A stretch of DNA of 55,780 bases from Betaproteobacteria bacterium (GTDB lineage Bacteria > Pseudomonadota > Gammaproteobacteria > Burkholderiales > SG8-41): contig JAQGMI010000054.1 in NCBI GenBank assembly GCA_028292435.1, forward strand, positions 1-55,780, written 5' to 3'. The notes beneath the pieces were generated by a model that did no database searches, had not been told where the DNA came from, and saw nothing but the letters and a program-made list of their open reading frames with translations. A program made the translations under genes and the position numbers. Of the stretch, positions 18,953 through 27,441 are shown piece after piece. Each line of letters opens with the position of its first letter. Positions within the stretch are counted from its first letter, which is position 1.

Positions 18953-19846
18953 ATGTCCGCCCTCGCTCCGCCTCTGACATACGCGTTACCGGCGCGCCGC
19001 CATCCGGTGCTGCAGTTCGTGTTGCATCAGCCGCTCGGCGCCGGCGGCCTTGTGTTCATCGTGATCATGTCGCTCGCCGCGATTTTTGCGCCATGGGTCA
19101 CGCCGTACGACCCGCTCACCGTCGATTATGCCGGCATGCTTGCGGCGCCGTCGTGGGAACACTGGATGGGCACCGATTCTTACGGGCGGGACATGCTGAC
19201 GCGCGTGATTTACGGCGCGCGCACCGCGCTCGCCGTCGGCTTTCTTGCGTCCTTCGTGGGCTCGACCGCGGGTGCTGTCATCGGCGTGGTGTCCGCGTAC
19301 TTCGGCGGCAAAGTCGACATGATCATCCAGGGCGTGATGGACATCCTGCTGTCATTTCCCATCATCGTGCTCGCGCTCACGGTCGTCGCGATGCTCGGCC
19401 AGAACATCGTGCTCGGCGTCGACCTCAACCTCATCATCGCGATCAGCATACCGATGGTGCCGCGCGTCGGCCGCGTGGTTCGCGCTTCGGCGCTCGCGAT
19501 CCGCGAACTGCCGTACATCGATGCCGCGCGCGCCGCCGGCTTCAGCGACGCGCGCATTATTTTCCGCCACATGGTGCCGAACGTCGTCGCGCCGTATTTG
19601 ATCATGCTGACCGCGTATGTCGCGCAGGCGATTCTGTCGGAAGCGTCGTTGTCGTTTCTCGGCCTCGGCGTTACCGAACCAACCGCGTCGTGGGGCCTCA
19701 TGTTGTCGGGGTCGGCGGCCGACTTTTACCAACAAGCGCCGTGGATGATCATTTTTCCGGGATTGGCGATCAGCCTCGCGGTGTTTGCGTTCAACCTCTT
19801 CGGCGACAGCCTGCGTGACTGGCTCGATCCCAAAATAAAGATCTGA
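18953..19846 (+). CDS. Peptide-type ABC transporter permease (DppC/GsiD-like)
   Basis: 297 residues. The N-terminal segment with one helix and TPYDPLTVDY, then HWMGTDSYGRDMLTRVIYG, is the classic DppC signature. The EAA loop reads LPYIDAARAAGFSDARIIFRH in two adjoining pieces. The C terminus NLFGDSLRDWLDPKIK is also typical. It should form the membrane channel together with the preceding permease. Confidence 0.93.
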   Translation: MSALAPPLTYALPARRHPVLQFVLHQPLGAGGLVFIVIMSLAAIFAPWVTPYDPLTVDYAGMLAAPSWEHWMGTDSYGRDMLTRVIYGARTALAVGFLASFVGSTAGAVIGVVSAYFGGKVDMIIQGVMDILLSFPIIVLALTVVAMLGQNIVLGVDLNLIIAISIPMVPRVGRVVRASALAIRELPYIDAARAAGFSDARIIFRHMVPNVVAPYLIMLTAYVAQAILSEASLSFLGLGVTEPTASWGLMLSGSAADFYQQAPWMIIFPGLAISLAVFAFNLFGDSLRDWLDPKIKI

Positions 19847-19851
19847 TACCC

Positions 19852-20541
19852 ATGCGCAACACCATCAAGCTGCTCATGTTTGATCAGTACGGCACCGTCG
19901 TCGACATGCAGGGCGGGCTCATCGAAGTCGCTACACCTTACCTGAAGAGCAAGGGCTGGAAAGGCAGCCCGGACGCATTCGTCACATGGTGGCGCCGCAC
20001 GCATTTCGAAAATTCGATGATCGATGCGCTGCTGCATCGCGAGCACATTTCCTATCGCCGCATCGGCGAAATCTCGGTCGATTACACCCTCGAGCGTGCC
20101 GGCATTGCGCACACGGACAAAGAAGTGAAATTCCTCGTTGCGCAGATCGAAAAGCTGCGGTGTTTCCCCGAAGTGCCGGCGGCGATGGCCAAATTACATC
20201 AGTGTTATAAGCTCGCCGTGCTGTCGAACGGCGACCCGGACATGCTCGAAGCGGCGCGCCCGTATCACGGCATCGCGTTCGATCACATCATTTCGGTCGC
20301 GAGCGCCGGCTCGTTCAAGCCGCACGTGGGCACCTATACGAAAGCTGCCCAGATCGCGGGCGTTCCGCTCAACGAGATTTTATTTGTCGCCAACCATGCG
20401 TTCGACTGCATCGGCGCCAAGGCAGCCGGCATGCGCACGGCCTTCATCGACCGCCGCAAACGTCCATTCGGTAAGTGGCCTTATCAGCCGGATTTGATCG
20501 TCAGCGATTTTAACGAGCTGACGGCGCAACTCGTGCCCTGA
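19852..20541 (+). CDS. HAD-superfamily hydrolase, haloacid dehalogenase type II-like with altered active site
   Basis: 229 residues with motif I FDQYGTVVD (nucleophile Asp11, Thr15), motif II LSNGD (Ser125), Lys156 in SFKPHVGTY and Tyr162, matching L-2-haloacid dehalogenases. In the last motif the canonical FVSSNAWD is FVANHAFD: the residues equal to Ser175 and Asn177 of the Pseudomonas sp. YL enzyme are Ala180 and His182, while Asp185 is kept. Dehalogenation is therefore uncertain, and it may be a phosphatase or act on another substrate. It starts 5 nt after the permease gene, so it is probably part of the importer operon. Confidence 0.83.
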   Translation: MRNTIKLLMFDQYGTVVDMQGGLIEVATPYLKSKGWKGSPDAFVTWWRRTHFENSMIDALLHREHISYRRIGEISVDYTLERAGIAHTDKEVKFLVAQIEKLRCFPEVPAAMAKLHQCYKLAVLSNGDPDMLEAARPYHGIAFDHIISVASAGSFKPHVGTYTKAAQIAGVPLNEILFVANHAFDCIGAKAAGMRTAFIDRRKRPFGKWPYQPDLIVSDFNELTAQLVP

Positions 20542-20548
20542 AGTCGCG

Positions 20549-21706
20549 TTAGACTTTTCGCGCGTACCTGCGCACGCGCGATTCGTCGACTTCGACGCCC
20601 AGGCCGGCACCCGCCGGCACCGTTGCATAACCCGCGGTAAACGCGAGCGGCGTATGCACGAGGTCTTCGGCCAGATATTGGCTGGTGAGGCTTACGCCCC
20701 ATTCGAGGTTGGGAATTACCGCAGCCAGGTGCAGAACCCCGGCGGTGCCGATGCTCGATTCAGCGACCTTGCACGCGAGGTTTACTTTCATACCGAGCGA
20801 ATCGCAGAGCACGGCGGCCTGATAGACGGGACGCATTCCGCCGAGTTTGATCGCCTTGAGGCTGCCGCCGCTCGCCGCATGCATTTCATGATGGCGGGCG
20901 ATGTCGGCAATGCTGTGCACACCTTCATCGAATCCGATCGGCACGCGGCTTGCGACAGCGACTTTGGCCATGCTGTCGAGATCGGTGCCGCGCACCGGTT
21001 GTTCGAGGAAGTTAAGCGATGTAGCAGCGACAGCATCCACATAAGTTAGCGCCTGCTCTCGCGAATAGCCCTGATTTGCGTCAGCGGAAACCAGATTGTC
21101 GGTGCCAAGCGCGGCGCAAATGCGCCGCGTGCGCAAAGCGTCGGCCTCGGGGGTATCGACACCGACTTTGATTTTGAACGCGGCGTACCCGGCGGCGAGT
21201 TTGTCCTTCGCTTGCTGCACATCGTCATCCGCATTCCCGGTACCGAGCATCCACAAAGCGGGCACCCGGTCGCGTCGCCTGGCGCCGAACAGTGCGTAGA
21301 CAGGTTTGCCGAGCGCGCGACCAAGCGCGTCGTGCCAGGCCATCTCGATCGCAGCTTTGGCGGCGTTGTTGCCGTACATCGCTGCATCCATCAGAGAGGT
21401 TGCCCGCGCGATTTCGCCAAGTTCGCACCCGCTCAACGCCGGCGCCATGTAGCGCACCGCGATCGTCATGCTTTCCATCGTTTCGCCGGTCATCGTTGGC
21501 GCCGACGCGGCTTCACCCCAACCGATATGGCCGTCGTCGGTTTCAATCCTGACGACCACGTTGTCCGCGCTCGCGATCAAGACGCCGGCCATCTTCATCG
21601 GGTTTGTCATCGGCAGACTGACGGCGATGGCCCCGATGCGCTTGATGCGCGCGCTGACGACGGGCGCGTCAGCCGAACTGCGATTGGACATTGCGACGGC
21701 AGTCAT
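20549..21706 (-). CDS. Enolase-superfamily enzyme, mandelate racemase/muconate lactonizing type
   Basis: 385 residues. The barrel has the KxK base motif (FKIKVG), metal ligands Asp in SADANQGY, Glu in FLEQPV and the third ligand in IGFDEGVHS, and the opposite Lys in AIKLGGM. This is the muconate-lactonizing-enzyme subgroup pattern, whose members are cycloisomerases, dehydratases, racemases or epimerases of carboxylates. The N-terminal capping domain carries MTNPMKMAGVLIASADNVVVR. It lies 25 nt downstream of a Bug-protein gene, and divergent from an SMP-30-type lactonase. The end is only 7 nt from the convergent HAD gene. The exact start is unsure; ATG at 21691 is an alternative. Confidence 0.87.
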   Translation of the reverse strand: MTAVAMSNRSSADAPVVSARIKRIGAIAVSLPMTNPMKMAGVLIASADNVVVRIETDDGHIGWGEAASAPTMTGETMESMTIAVRYMAPALSGCELGEIARATSLMDAAMYGNNAAKAAIEMAWHDALGRALGKPVYALFGARRRDRVPALWMLGTGNADDDVQQAKDKLAAGYAAFKIKVGVDTPEADALRTRRICAALGTDNLVSADANQGYSREQALTYVDAVAATSLNFLEQPVRGTDLDSMAKVAVASRVPIGFDEGVHSIADIARHHEMHAASGGSLKAIKLGGMRPVYQAAVLCDSLGMKVNLACKVAESSIGTAGVLHLAAVIPNLEWGVSLTSQYLAEDLVHTPLAFTAGYATVPAGAGLGVEVDESRVRRYARKV

Positions 21707-21731
21707 GGCTGGGATTAAGCGGTCGAAACGC

Positions 21732-22712
21732 TTACTTGGCTTCTTCGCCGCGGCCGATCGCCTTTAAGCCGACGGCCATGCGTTTGTAGTCGGCGTCGAA
21801 AAACCGTTTGAAGTCGGGCGCGTCGCGGTAATCGATGACGACCTGCGCTTTGGTCATGGCATCGTGAAACAGCGGGTCGGCAACTGCCTTGCGCACGACG
21901 TCGCGCAATTTGGTCAGCGTCGCTTCGGGGGTGCCAGCGGTGGTGAAGAGTCCGACCCACAGGTACGCTTCAACATCGACGCCGGCTTCTTTCATCGTCG
22001 GGACGTCGGGTAACGACGCCGAACGTTTCAAGTCGGTCAATCCCAACGGGCGCAGCTTGCCCGATTTGATATGCGGAAATACGGCGCCGAGTCCGCCGTC
22101 GTGCATGTCGACATGGCCACCGAGCAGTTGCAGAACCGCGGGGCCGCCGCCGGTCGTCGGCACATGACGCATTTTGATACCGGCCGCGTCGAGAAACATT
22201 GCCGCCGGCACGTGCGTGATGCCGTACGGCCCGGATGACGAGAACGACATCGCGCCCTGCTTCGCTTTCGCCGCCGCAACGAGTTCCTTGACTGACTTGA
22301 TCGGATTTTCGGTCTGCACGCAGAACGCGAGCGGGTCGGCGCTGAGCAATGCGACGTGCGCCAGTTGCTCGAGCGAGTAAGGCGATTGAATGCCGAACAG
22401 CTTGTCCTTTTCGACCGCGAGGTAAAGGTTCGGTGTCGTGACGAGCACGTTATGACCATCGGGCGGCTGATTGGCGACGAAAGCGGTGCCGGCCGCCGCG
22501 GTGCCGCCCGGTTTGTTGAGTACCGGTGCCGGCTGCTTGTAGAGTCTTTCGATGACCGCGCCGAGCGGCTGGGCGTGAATCTGGTTCATGCCGCCGGGCG
22601 GATTGGGCACGATCAGGTTGATGGCGCGCCCCGGAAAGTCTTGCGCATGAGCGGCAATTGCGACGGCGCCAAGCATCCCGGCCAACGGTGCGGCGAGCAG
22701 CGAACGGTACAT
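21732..22712 (-). CDS. Bug/TctC-family periplasmic substrate-binding protein (E), divergent
   Basis: 326 residues from the ATG at 22712, which has GAGGAGAAA upstream; signal peptide ends at IAAHAQ. This is the most divergent Bug protein of the window. The first ligand loop is VPNPPGGMNQIHA, so the usual Asp of PGGGTD is Gln, and the later block HVPTTGGGPAVLQLLGGHVDM replaces HVPYKGSG. The second half is otherwise normal (PTMKEAGVDVEA). A changed ligand class is likely. It is paired with the enolase-superfamily gene. Confidence 0.88.
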   Translation of the reverse strand: MYRSLLAAPLAGMLGAVAIAAHAQDFPGRAINLIVPNPPGGMNQIHAQPLGAVIERLYKQPAPVLNKPGGTAAAGTAFVANQPPDGHNVLVTTPNLYLAVEKDKLFGIQSPYSLEQLAHVALLSADPLAFCVQTENPIKSVKELVAAAKAKQGAMSFSSSGPYGITHVPAAMFLDAAGIKMRHVPTTGGGPAVLQLLGGHVDMHDGGLGAVFPHIKSGKLRPLGLTDLKRSASLPDVPTMKEAGVDVEAYLWVGLFTTAGTPEATLTKLRDVVRKAVADPLFHDAMTKAQVVIDYRDAPDFKRFFDADYKRMAVGLKAIGRGEEAK

Positions 22713-22894
22713 GATTTCTCCTCGATGGACTACGGATCGGCGCGTGTGATTGATGCCGCCTTGATCTGAGCGGGCACCGTAACGCCGAGCTATCAAGGTG
22801 TCAACCGCTGCGCGGTGCGCAGGTTGGCAATCGGCGCGTACTCCGCTAGCCTTACGCCTCTTTTAAGCAACCCCTCATTTTTTCAGGACGTGCC

Positions 22895-23821
22895 ATGTTC
22901 AATCCGTTCCAGCCGCTGCAGATGATCAAGACCGAAGTGTTCATGTCGATGCCCGCGAAGTTTCGCAAGAAGTCGCGTTCCGCATGGTCGGATCCGAATC
23001 GTCAGCACGCCGAAGTCGAGTGCTTTCTCGAAGGCCCGTCGTTCGATCGCGAGGGCAATCTGTGGTTTGTCGACATTCCGTTCGGCCGCATTTTCCGCAT
23101 CACGCCAAAAAAGGAATGGGAACTCGTTACGCAATACGACGGTTGGCCGAACGGTCTGAAGATCCATAAAGACGGTCGCATATTCATTTGCGATTACAAG
23201 GAAGGCCTGCTCGTGCTGGATCCTAAAACGGGCAAGCTCGAAACCGTCTTGCGCACGGCGTTCAGCGAAGGCTTCAAAGGTCTGAACGATCTGCACTTCG
23301 CCGCCAATGGCGACCTGTACTTCACCGATCAGGGCCAGACCGGCATCGCGGATCCCACCGGCCGCGTTTACCGGCTCGACACCAAAGGCCGTCTCGACCG
23401 CTTGTGCGACAACGTGCCAAGCCCCAACGGCATCACGCTGTCGACGACCGACAAGCATGTCTATGTCGGCGTCACGCGTTCGCAACAGATCTGGCGCCTG
23501 CCACTGATGGCTGACGGTACGATTTCGAAAACCGGCGTCGCCGTGCAATTGTCGGGCGGCGTTGGCGGCCCGGATGGCATCGAGATGGATGCCGAGAACG
23601 GTTTGCTCGTCTGCCAGCTCGGCGTCGGCATCTGGCGCTTCGACAGCAACATGCTGCCGACTCACCTGATCTATTCCGAGGATCACAAGCACCATCACCT
23701 TGCCAATATCGCGTGTGGCGGGCCCGACAATAAAACGCTGTACATCACGGAATCGCTGTCGGGCGACATCCTGGTCGCCCAATTGCCGGTCGCCGGCAAA
23801 AAACTGTTCGCGCATCAGTAA
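22895..23821 (+). CDS. SMP-30/gluconolactonase-type lactonase
   Basis: 308 residues, six-bladed propeller of the SMP-30/Gnl family. Metal-ligand segments are visible in order: Glu in FLEGPSFD, Asn in GLNDLHF, Asn in SPNGITL and Asp in GGPDGIEMD. No signal peptide is evident, so it should act in the cytoplasm. AGGACG lies before the ATG. The family opens sugar-acid and other lactones. Its divergent neighbours, an enolase-superfamily enzyme and a Bug protein, suggest an acid/lactone pathway. Confidence 0.88.
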   Translation: MFNPFQPLQMIKTEVFMSMPAKFRKKSRSAWSDPNRQHAEVECFLEGPSFDREGNLWFVDIPFGRIFRITPKKEWELVTQYDGWPNGLKIHKDGRIFICDYKEGLLVLDPKTGKLETVLRTAFSEGFKGLNDLHFAANGDLYFTDQGQTGIADPTGRVYRLDTKGRLDRLCDNVPSPNGITLSTTDKHVYVGVTRSQQIWRLPLMADGTISKTGVAVQLSGGVGGPDGIEMDAENGLLVCQLGVGIWRFDSNMLPTHLIYSEDHKHHHLANIACGGPDNKTLYITESLSGDILVAQLPVAGKKLFAHQ

Positions 23822-23844
23822 CGCGGCGGTTTTCGTCTAACCGC

Positions 23845-24549
23845 ATGCATTCGGCCGCTTTTCGCACCGGCGTGCGCGAGGCGTTCGGCGTGCCGGGCGG
23901 CGTGCTCGCCGCCAGTTACATCGGTTTCGGCGCGCTCGCGTACTCGAGTGCCGTCCCGTTGTGGATCGTGATTGCCTCGACGATTACGATCTGGGCGCTG
24001 CCGGGACAACTCGTGATGGTCGACATGTGGCAGATCGGCGCGCCGATGATCGCCATTTTGCTCGCCGTCATGCTGACCAATGCGCGTTTCCTGCCGATGA
24101 CCGTCACCTTGATGCCGATCATTCGCGATCGCAGCCATCGCGGCTGGGTTTACTACCTGGCGGCGCAGTGCATCGCGATGAGTTCGTGGGTGATTTGCAT
24201 GCGGCGCGGCCACGAGATGCCCGCACCGGGACGCGTTGCCTATCTGGGCGGACTGGCGGCCGGGTTCATCGCCATCGGCGTGGTTGCGGGTACGGTCGGC
24301 TATTACATCGCGGAATCGATTCCGAAAGTGATGCAGATCGGCATGGTGTTTTTGGCGCCGGTTTATTTTTTCGTATTCCTGATCGTCGAAATTCGCACGC
24401 GTCTCGTTGCCATTGCGCTGGCCTGCGGCGGCATCGCGGGGCCACTGCTGTATCTCGTCACGCCGCAATGGAGCGTGCTGCTCGCCGGATTCATCGGCGG
24501 CACCCTCGCGTTCATCGTGCACCGCATGCTCGAGCGTGCGCATGTCTGA
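23845..24549 (+). CDS. azlC: AzlC-family branched-chain amino acid exporter subunit
   Basis: 234 residues, several membrane helices. The family start FRTGVREAFGVPGGVLAASYIGFGALA and the NARFLPMTVTLMP region match AzlC/YgaZ, the large subunit of a two-part amino acid exporter. The azlD-like small subunit follows with an 8-base overlap. No clear Shine-Dalgarno sequence is seen; the 23-nt gap to the lactonase gene suggests the same transcript. Confidence 0.88.
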   Translation: MHSAAFRTGVREAFGVPGGVLAASYIGFGALAYSSAVPLWIVIASTITIWALPGQLVMVDMWQIGAPMIAILLAVMLTNARFLPMTVTLMPIIRDRSHRGWVYYLAAQCIAMSSWVICMRRGHEMPAPGRVAYLGGLAAGFIAIGVVAGTVGYYIAESIPKVMQIGMVFLAPVYFFVFLIVEIRTRLVAIALACGGIAGPLLYLVTPQWSVLLAGFIGGTLAFIVHRMLERAHV

Positions 24550-24862
24550 CATCGGCATGCTTCTGGTCCTGTGCGCGCTCGGCACTTATCTCTGGCGCGG
24601 GCTGGGTGTGCTGCTGTCCGGACGCCTATCGGTCAATGGCAATTTCTTTACATGGGTCACCTGCGTCACCTATGCCATGATCGCCGGTCTCGTCATGCGC
24701 ATTATCGTCATGCCGAGCGGATTGTTGGCGACGAGCCTGACCTGGCACCGCTTGCTCGCCTGCCTGATCGGTCTCGGCGCCTATTATGTATGCCGGCGCA
24801 ATTTGCTCGTGGCAGTCGGGGTGGGCGCCGGTTCGCTGATCGTCCTCAATTACCTGCGGTAG
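24542..24862 (+). CDS. azlD: AzlD-family small subunit of branched-chain amino acid exporter
   Basis: 106 residues from the ATG at 24542, with about four membrane helices (IGMLLVLCALGTYLWRGLGV, FFTWVTCVTYAMIAGLVMRI, a third near LLACLIGLGAYYVC, and a C-terminal one). Length and the TYLWR motif fit AzlD/YgaH. The start lies inside the end of azlC, typical for this pair. The frame is open further upstream (24407) but those residues belong to the azlC region. Confidence 0.85.
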   Translation: MSDIGMLLVLCALGTYLWRGLGVLLSGRLSVNGNFFTWVTCVTYAMIAGLVMRIIVMPSGLLATSLTWHRLLACLIGLGAYYVCRRNLLVAVGVGAGSLIVLNYLR

Positions 24863-24910
24863 GCGGCGGCAAGCGCGAAACCGTACAATACTGTTTTTCG
24901 GAATTCCTCC

Positions 24911-25693
24911 TTGTCATCGATAGACGTCATGCGCGACGGCGACATCGCCACGGTCGCGCTCAATAATCCCGGCAAACTCAATGCGCTCACGATTGCGATG
25001 TGGCGCGAACTCGCTCGCGTCCTGCGCGAGCTGTCGGCTGATGACGATTTGCGCTGCGTCGTATTGCGCGGCGCAGGGGACGACGCGTTTGCGGCGGGCG
25101 CCGACATCGAGGAATTTATCGAGCAGCGAGCGACGCTCGAACAGGCGAAGCTTTATCACCATGAGCTTGTCGGCGGCGTCCTGAATGCGGTGGCCGAATG
25201 CCGGCACCCGACCGTCGCCTTGATCAAGGGCGCATGTGTCGGCGGCGGGCTCGAGATCGCGTGTAATTGCGATTTGCGAATTTCCGGTGAGTCGGGCCGC
25301 TTCGGTGTGCCGATTAACCGCCTGGGTTTTGCGATTGCGTACGATGAATTGGCCGGATTGCTTGCGCTCTCGGGGCGTGCAGTCGCCGCGGAAATTTTGC
25401 TCGAAGGCCGCGTGTGGAATGCGCCGGAGGCGTTCGCCAAGGGCTTGCTCACGCGCATAGTCGCCGATGTCGACGTCGAGCGCGAGGCTTATGCGACGGC
25501 ACGTCGCATCGCCGACGGCGCACCGCTCGTCGCGCGCTGGCATAAGCAGTTCATCCGCCGGCTCGCCGTTAATGCGCCGACGTTGAGCGCGGCCGAGCGC
25601 GACGCCAACTTCGATTACCTGCAATCCGACGATTACCAAACCGGCATCGATTCATTTTTCAGCAAGCAAAAACCTCAGTTCAAAGGCAGGTAA
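24911..25693 (+). CDS. Enoyl-CoA hydratase/isomerase (crotonase) family protein, paralog of 4113-4889
   Basis: 260 residues if the TTG at 24911 is used; the ATG at 24929 would give 254. The TTG start makes the N terminus exactly collinear with the paralog (ten residues before the first conserved hydrophobic run). AAGADIEEF and CVGGGLE are kept, but the second catalytic Glu is Ile (FGVPINRLG), as in the paralog. Both also share a Tyr-x-Glu-Leu segment a few residues later. The CoA-transferase gene begins 2 nt after its stop, so the two act together. Confidence 0.88.
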   Translation: MSSIDVMRDGDIATVALNNPGKLNALTIAMWRELARVLRELSADDDLRCVVLRGAGDDAFAAGADIEEFIEQRATLEQAKLYHHELVGGVLNAVAECRHPTVALIKGACVGGGLEIACNCDLRISGESGRFGVPINRLGFAIAYDELAGLLALSGRAVAAEILLEGRVWNAPEAFAKGLLTRIVADVDVEREAYATARRIADGAPLVARWHKQFIRRLAVNAPTLSAAERDANFDYLQSDDYQTGIDSFFSKQKPQFKGR

Positions 25694-25695
25694 AC

Positions 25696-26919
25696 ATGTC
25701 AGGTCCGCTCTCACATATCAAAGTGCTCGATCTCTCGCGCGTGCTTGCAGCACCGTGGGCGGCGCAAAACCTCGCCGATCTCGGCGCCGATGTCATCAAG
25801 GTCGAGCGCCCGCAGAAAGGCGACGATTCCCGTGCTTATGCGCCGCCTTACCTCAAAGACGCGAACGGTAAAGAAACCCGCGAGTCGGCTTATTTCTGCG
25901 CGGCGAATCGCGGCAAGAAATCGATCACGATCAATATCTCGAAACCCGAAGGTCAGGCGCTTGTGCGCGAACTCGCAAAACAATCCGATGTGCTGGTCGA
26001 AAATTACAAAGTTGGCGATCTGGCGCGCTATGGGCTGGGCTACGACGATCTAAAGAAAGACAATCCCGGCCTTATCTATTGTTCTGTTACCGGGTTTGGT
26101 CAAACTGGCCCTGACAAGGACCGCCCGGGATACGATTTCATGGCGCAGGGCATGGGCGGTCTCATGAGCATCACTGGCGAGCGCGACGAGCTGCCGGGCG
26201 GCGGTCCTCAGCGCGTCGGCGTGCCTATCATCGACCTCACCACGGGCATGTACGCGACTATCGCAATTTGCGCCGCAATTGCGAATCGCGCGGTGACCGG
26301 GAAAGGCCAGTGGATCGACGTTGCATTGCTCGATTCCTGCGTCGCCTTCCTCGCGAACCAGGCCATGAATTATTTTGCGACCGGCGAATCGCCGCGTCCG
26401 CTCGGCAACGCACATCCGAACATCGTGCCCTATCAAACGTTCAAGACGGCGGATGGCGCGCTGATCCTCGCCTGCGGCAACGACAATCTTTTCAATAAAT
26501 TTTGCGAAGCCGCGGGTTGCACGCATTTGTCGAAAGATGCGCGCTTCTCGACCAATGGCGAGCGCGTGACGAATCGCGATGAGATCACCCGCCTCTTAAA
26601 TGAAATTTTTCTGCAGCGTCCGACGAAAGCATGGGTCAAGCTGCTCGACGAAGCCGGCGTCGCGAACGGCCCAATCAATACGATTGAAAAAGTGTTCGAA
26701 GAGCCGCAAGTCCAGGCGCGCGGGCTCAAGTTCGAGCTGCCCCACGCCGTTGCCGGTACGGTGCCGCTCATCGCGAGCCCGATGCGCTTTTCAGGCACGC
26801 CGATCAAGCATGAAGTGCCGCCGCCCGCGCTCGGTCAGCATACGGACGAGATATTGCGCGGCGTCTTGAACAAGAGCGACGCCGATATCGCGAAGCTCAA
26901 GTCGACCGGAATCGTCTAA
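25696..26919 (+). CDS. Family III CoA-transferase (CaiB/BaiF/Frc type)
   Basis: 407 residues. N-terminal VLDLSRVLAAPWAAQNLADLGADVIKVE and ENYKVGDLARYGLGYDDL are family signatures; the catalytic Asp is Asp147 in PGYDFMAQGMGG. It transfers CoA between carboxylic acids such as succinate/formate/carnitine-type donors and acceptors. AGGCAGG lies just before the ATG. With the adjacent crotonase it forms a minimal CoA activation and conversion module. It ends with a 4-base convergent overlap with the EVE-domain gene. Confidence 0.92.
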   Translation: MSGPLSHIKVLDLSRVLAAPWAAQNLADLGADVIKVERPQKGDDSRAYAPPYLKDANGKETRESAYFCAANRGKKSITINISKPEGQALVRELAKQSDVLVENYKVGDLARYGLGYDDLKKDNPGLIYCSVTGFGQTGPDKDRPGYDFMAQGMGGLMSITGERDELPGGGPQRVGVPIIDLTTGMYATIAICAAIANRAVTGKGQWIDVALLDSCVAFLANQAMNYFATGESPRPLGNAHPNIVPYQTFKTADGALILACGNDNLFNKFCEAAGCTHLSKDARFSTNGERVTNRDEITRLLNEIFLQRPTKAWVKLLDEAGVANGPINTIEKVFEEPQVQARGLKFELPHAVAGTVPLIASPMRFSGTPIKHEVPPPALGQHTDEILRGVLNKSDADIAKLKSTGIV

Positions 26920-27371
26920 AGAATGCTTTCGATATACTTCCACTCGGCCGGATCGACCGGCGTGATCGAGAGGCGGTTGCCGCGCTGAAGTAGCTGCATC
27001 TTCGCAAGCTGTTTGTGCTCGCGCAATTCCGACAGCGGCAGCAGCCGCGTTTTCTTGACGAACTTCACGTCGACGTGCACCCAGCGCGGATTGTCGCGCG
27101 TCGCCTTGGGATCGTAGTAGTCGCTTTTCTTGTCGAACTGCGTCTCGTCGGGATAGGCGAGCTTGCTCACTTCGGCGATGCCGGCGACGCCCGGCACTTC
27201 GCAGCTCGAGTGATAGAAGAGCACGCGGTCACCCAACTGCATCTGGTCACGCATATAGTTGCGCGCAAGATAATTGCGCACACCGAACCACGCAGTCGAT
27301 TTTTTTGGCGCGCGCGCGAGATCGTCGATACTGAACTCGTCGGGTTCGGATTTCATCAGCCAGTAGCGCAT
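26916..27371 (-). CDS. EVE-domain protein
   Basis: 151 residues, nearly all EVE domain (PUA-like fold): MRYWLMKSEPDEFSIDDL, TAWFGVRNYLARNYMRDQM, GDRVLFYHSSC, GVAGIAEV and NPRWVHVDVKFV. Such proteins are thought to bind modified bases in DNA or RNA; the human relative is THYN1. No partner nuclease or methyltransferase is nearby. Stand-alone EVE genes often lie beside zapA and 6S RNA in betaproteobacteria, and here zapA/6S lies 5 kb upstream on the same strand. Confidence 0.9.
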   Translation of the reverse strand: MRYWLMKSEPDEFSIDDLARAPKKSTAWFGVRNYLARNYMRDQMQLGDRVLFYHSSCEVPGVAGIAEVSKLAYPDETQFDKKSDYYDPKATRDNPRWVHVDVKFVKKTRLLPLSELREHKQLAKMQLLQRGNRLSITPVDPAEWKYIESIL

Positions 27372-27441
27372 CGGAGCTTCCTATTTTTTGCGTTAAGATT
27401 GCGACCTGCTTCAAACGTCAATCCGCCGGCCAGGAGAAGTC

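Noticed and set aside
22883..24585. Two long minus-strand frames (310 and 256 residues)
   Set aside because: Mirror images of the SMP-30 and azlC genes; no conserved motifs.
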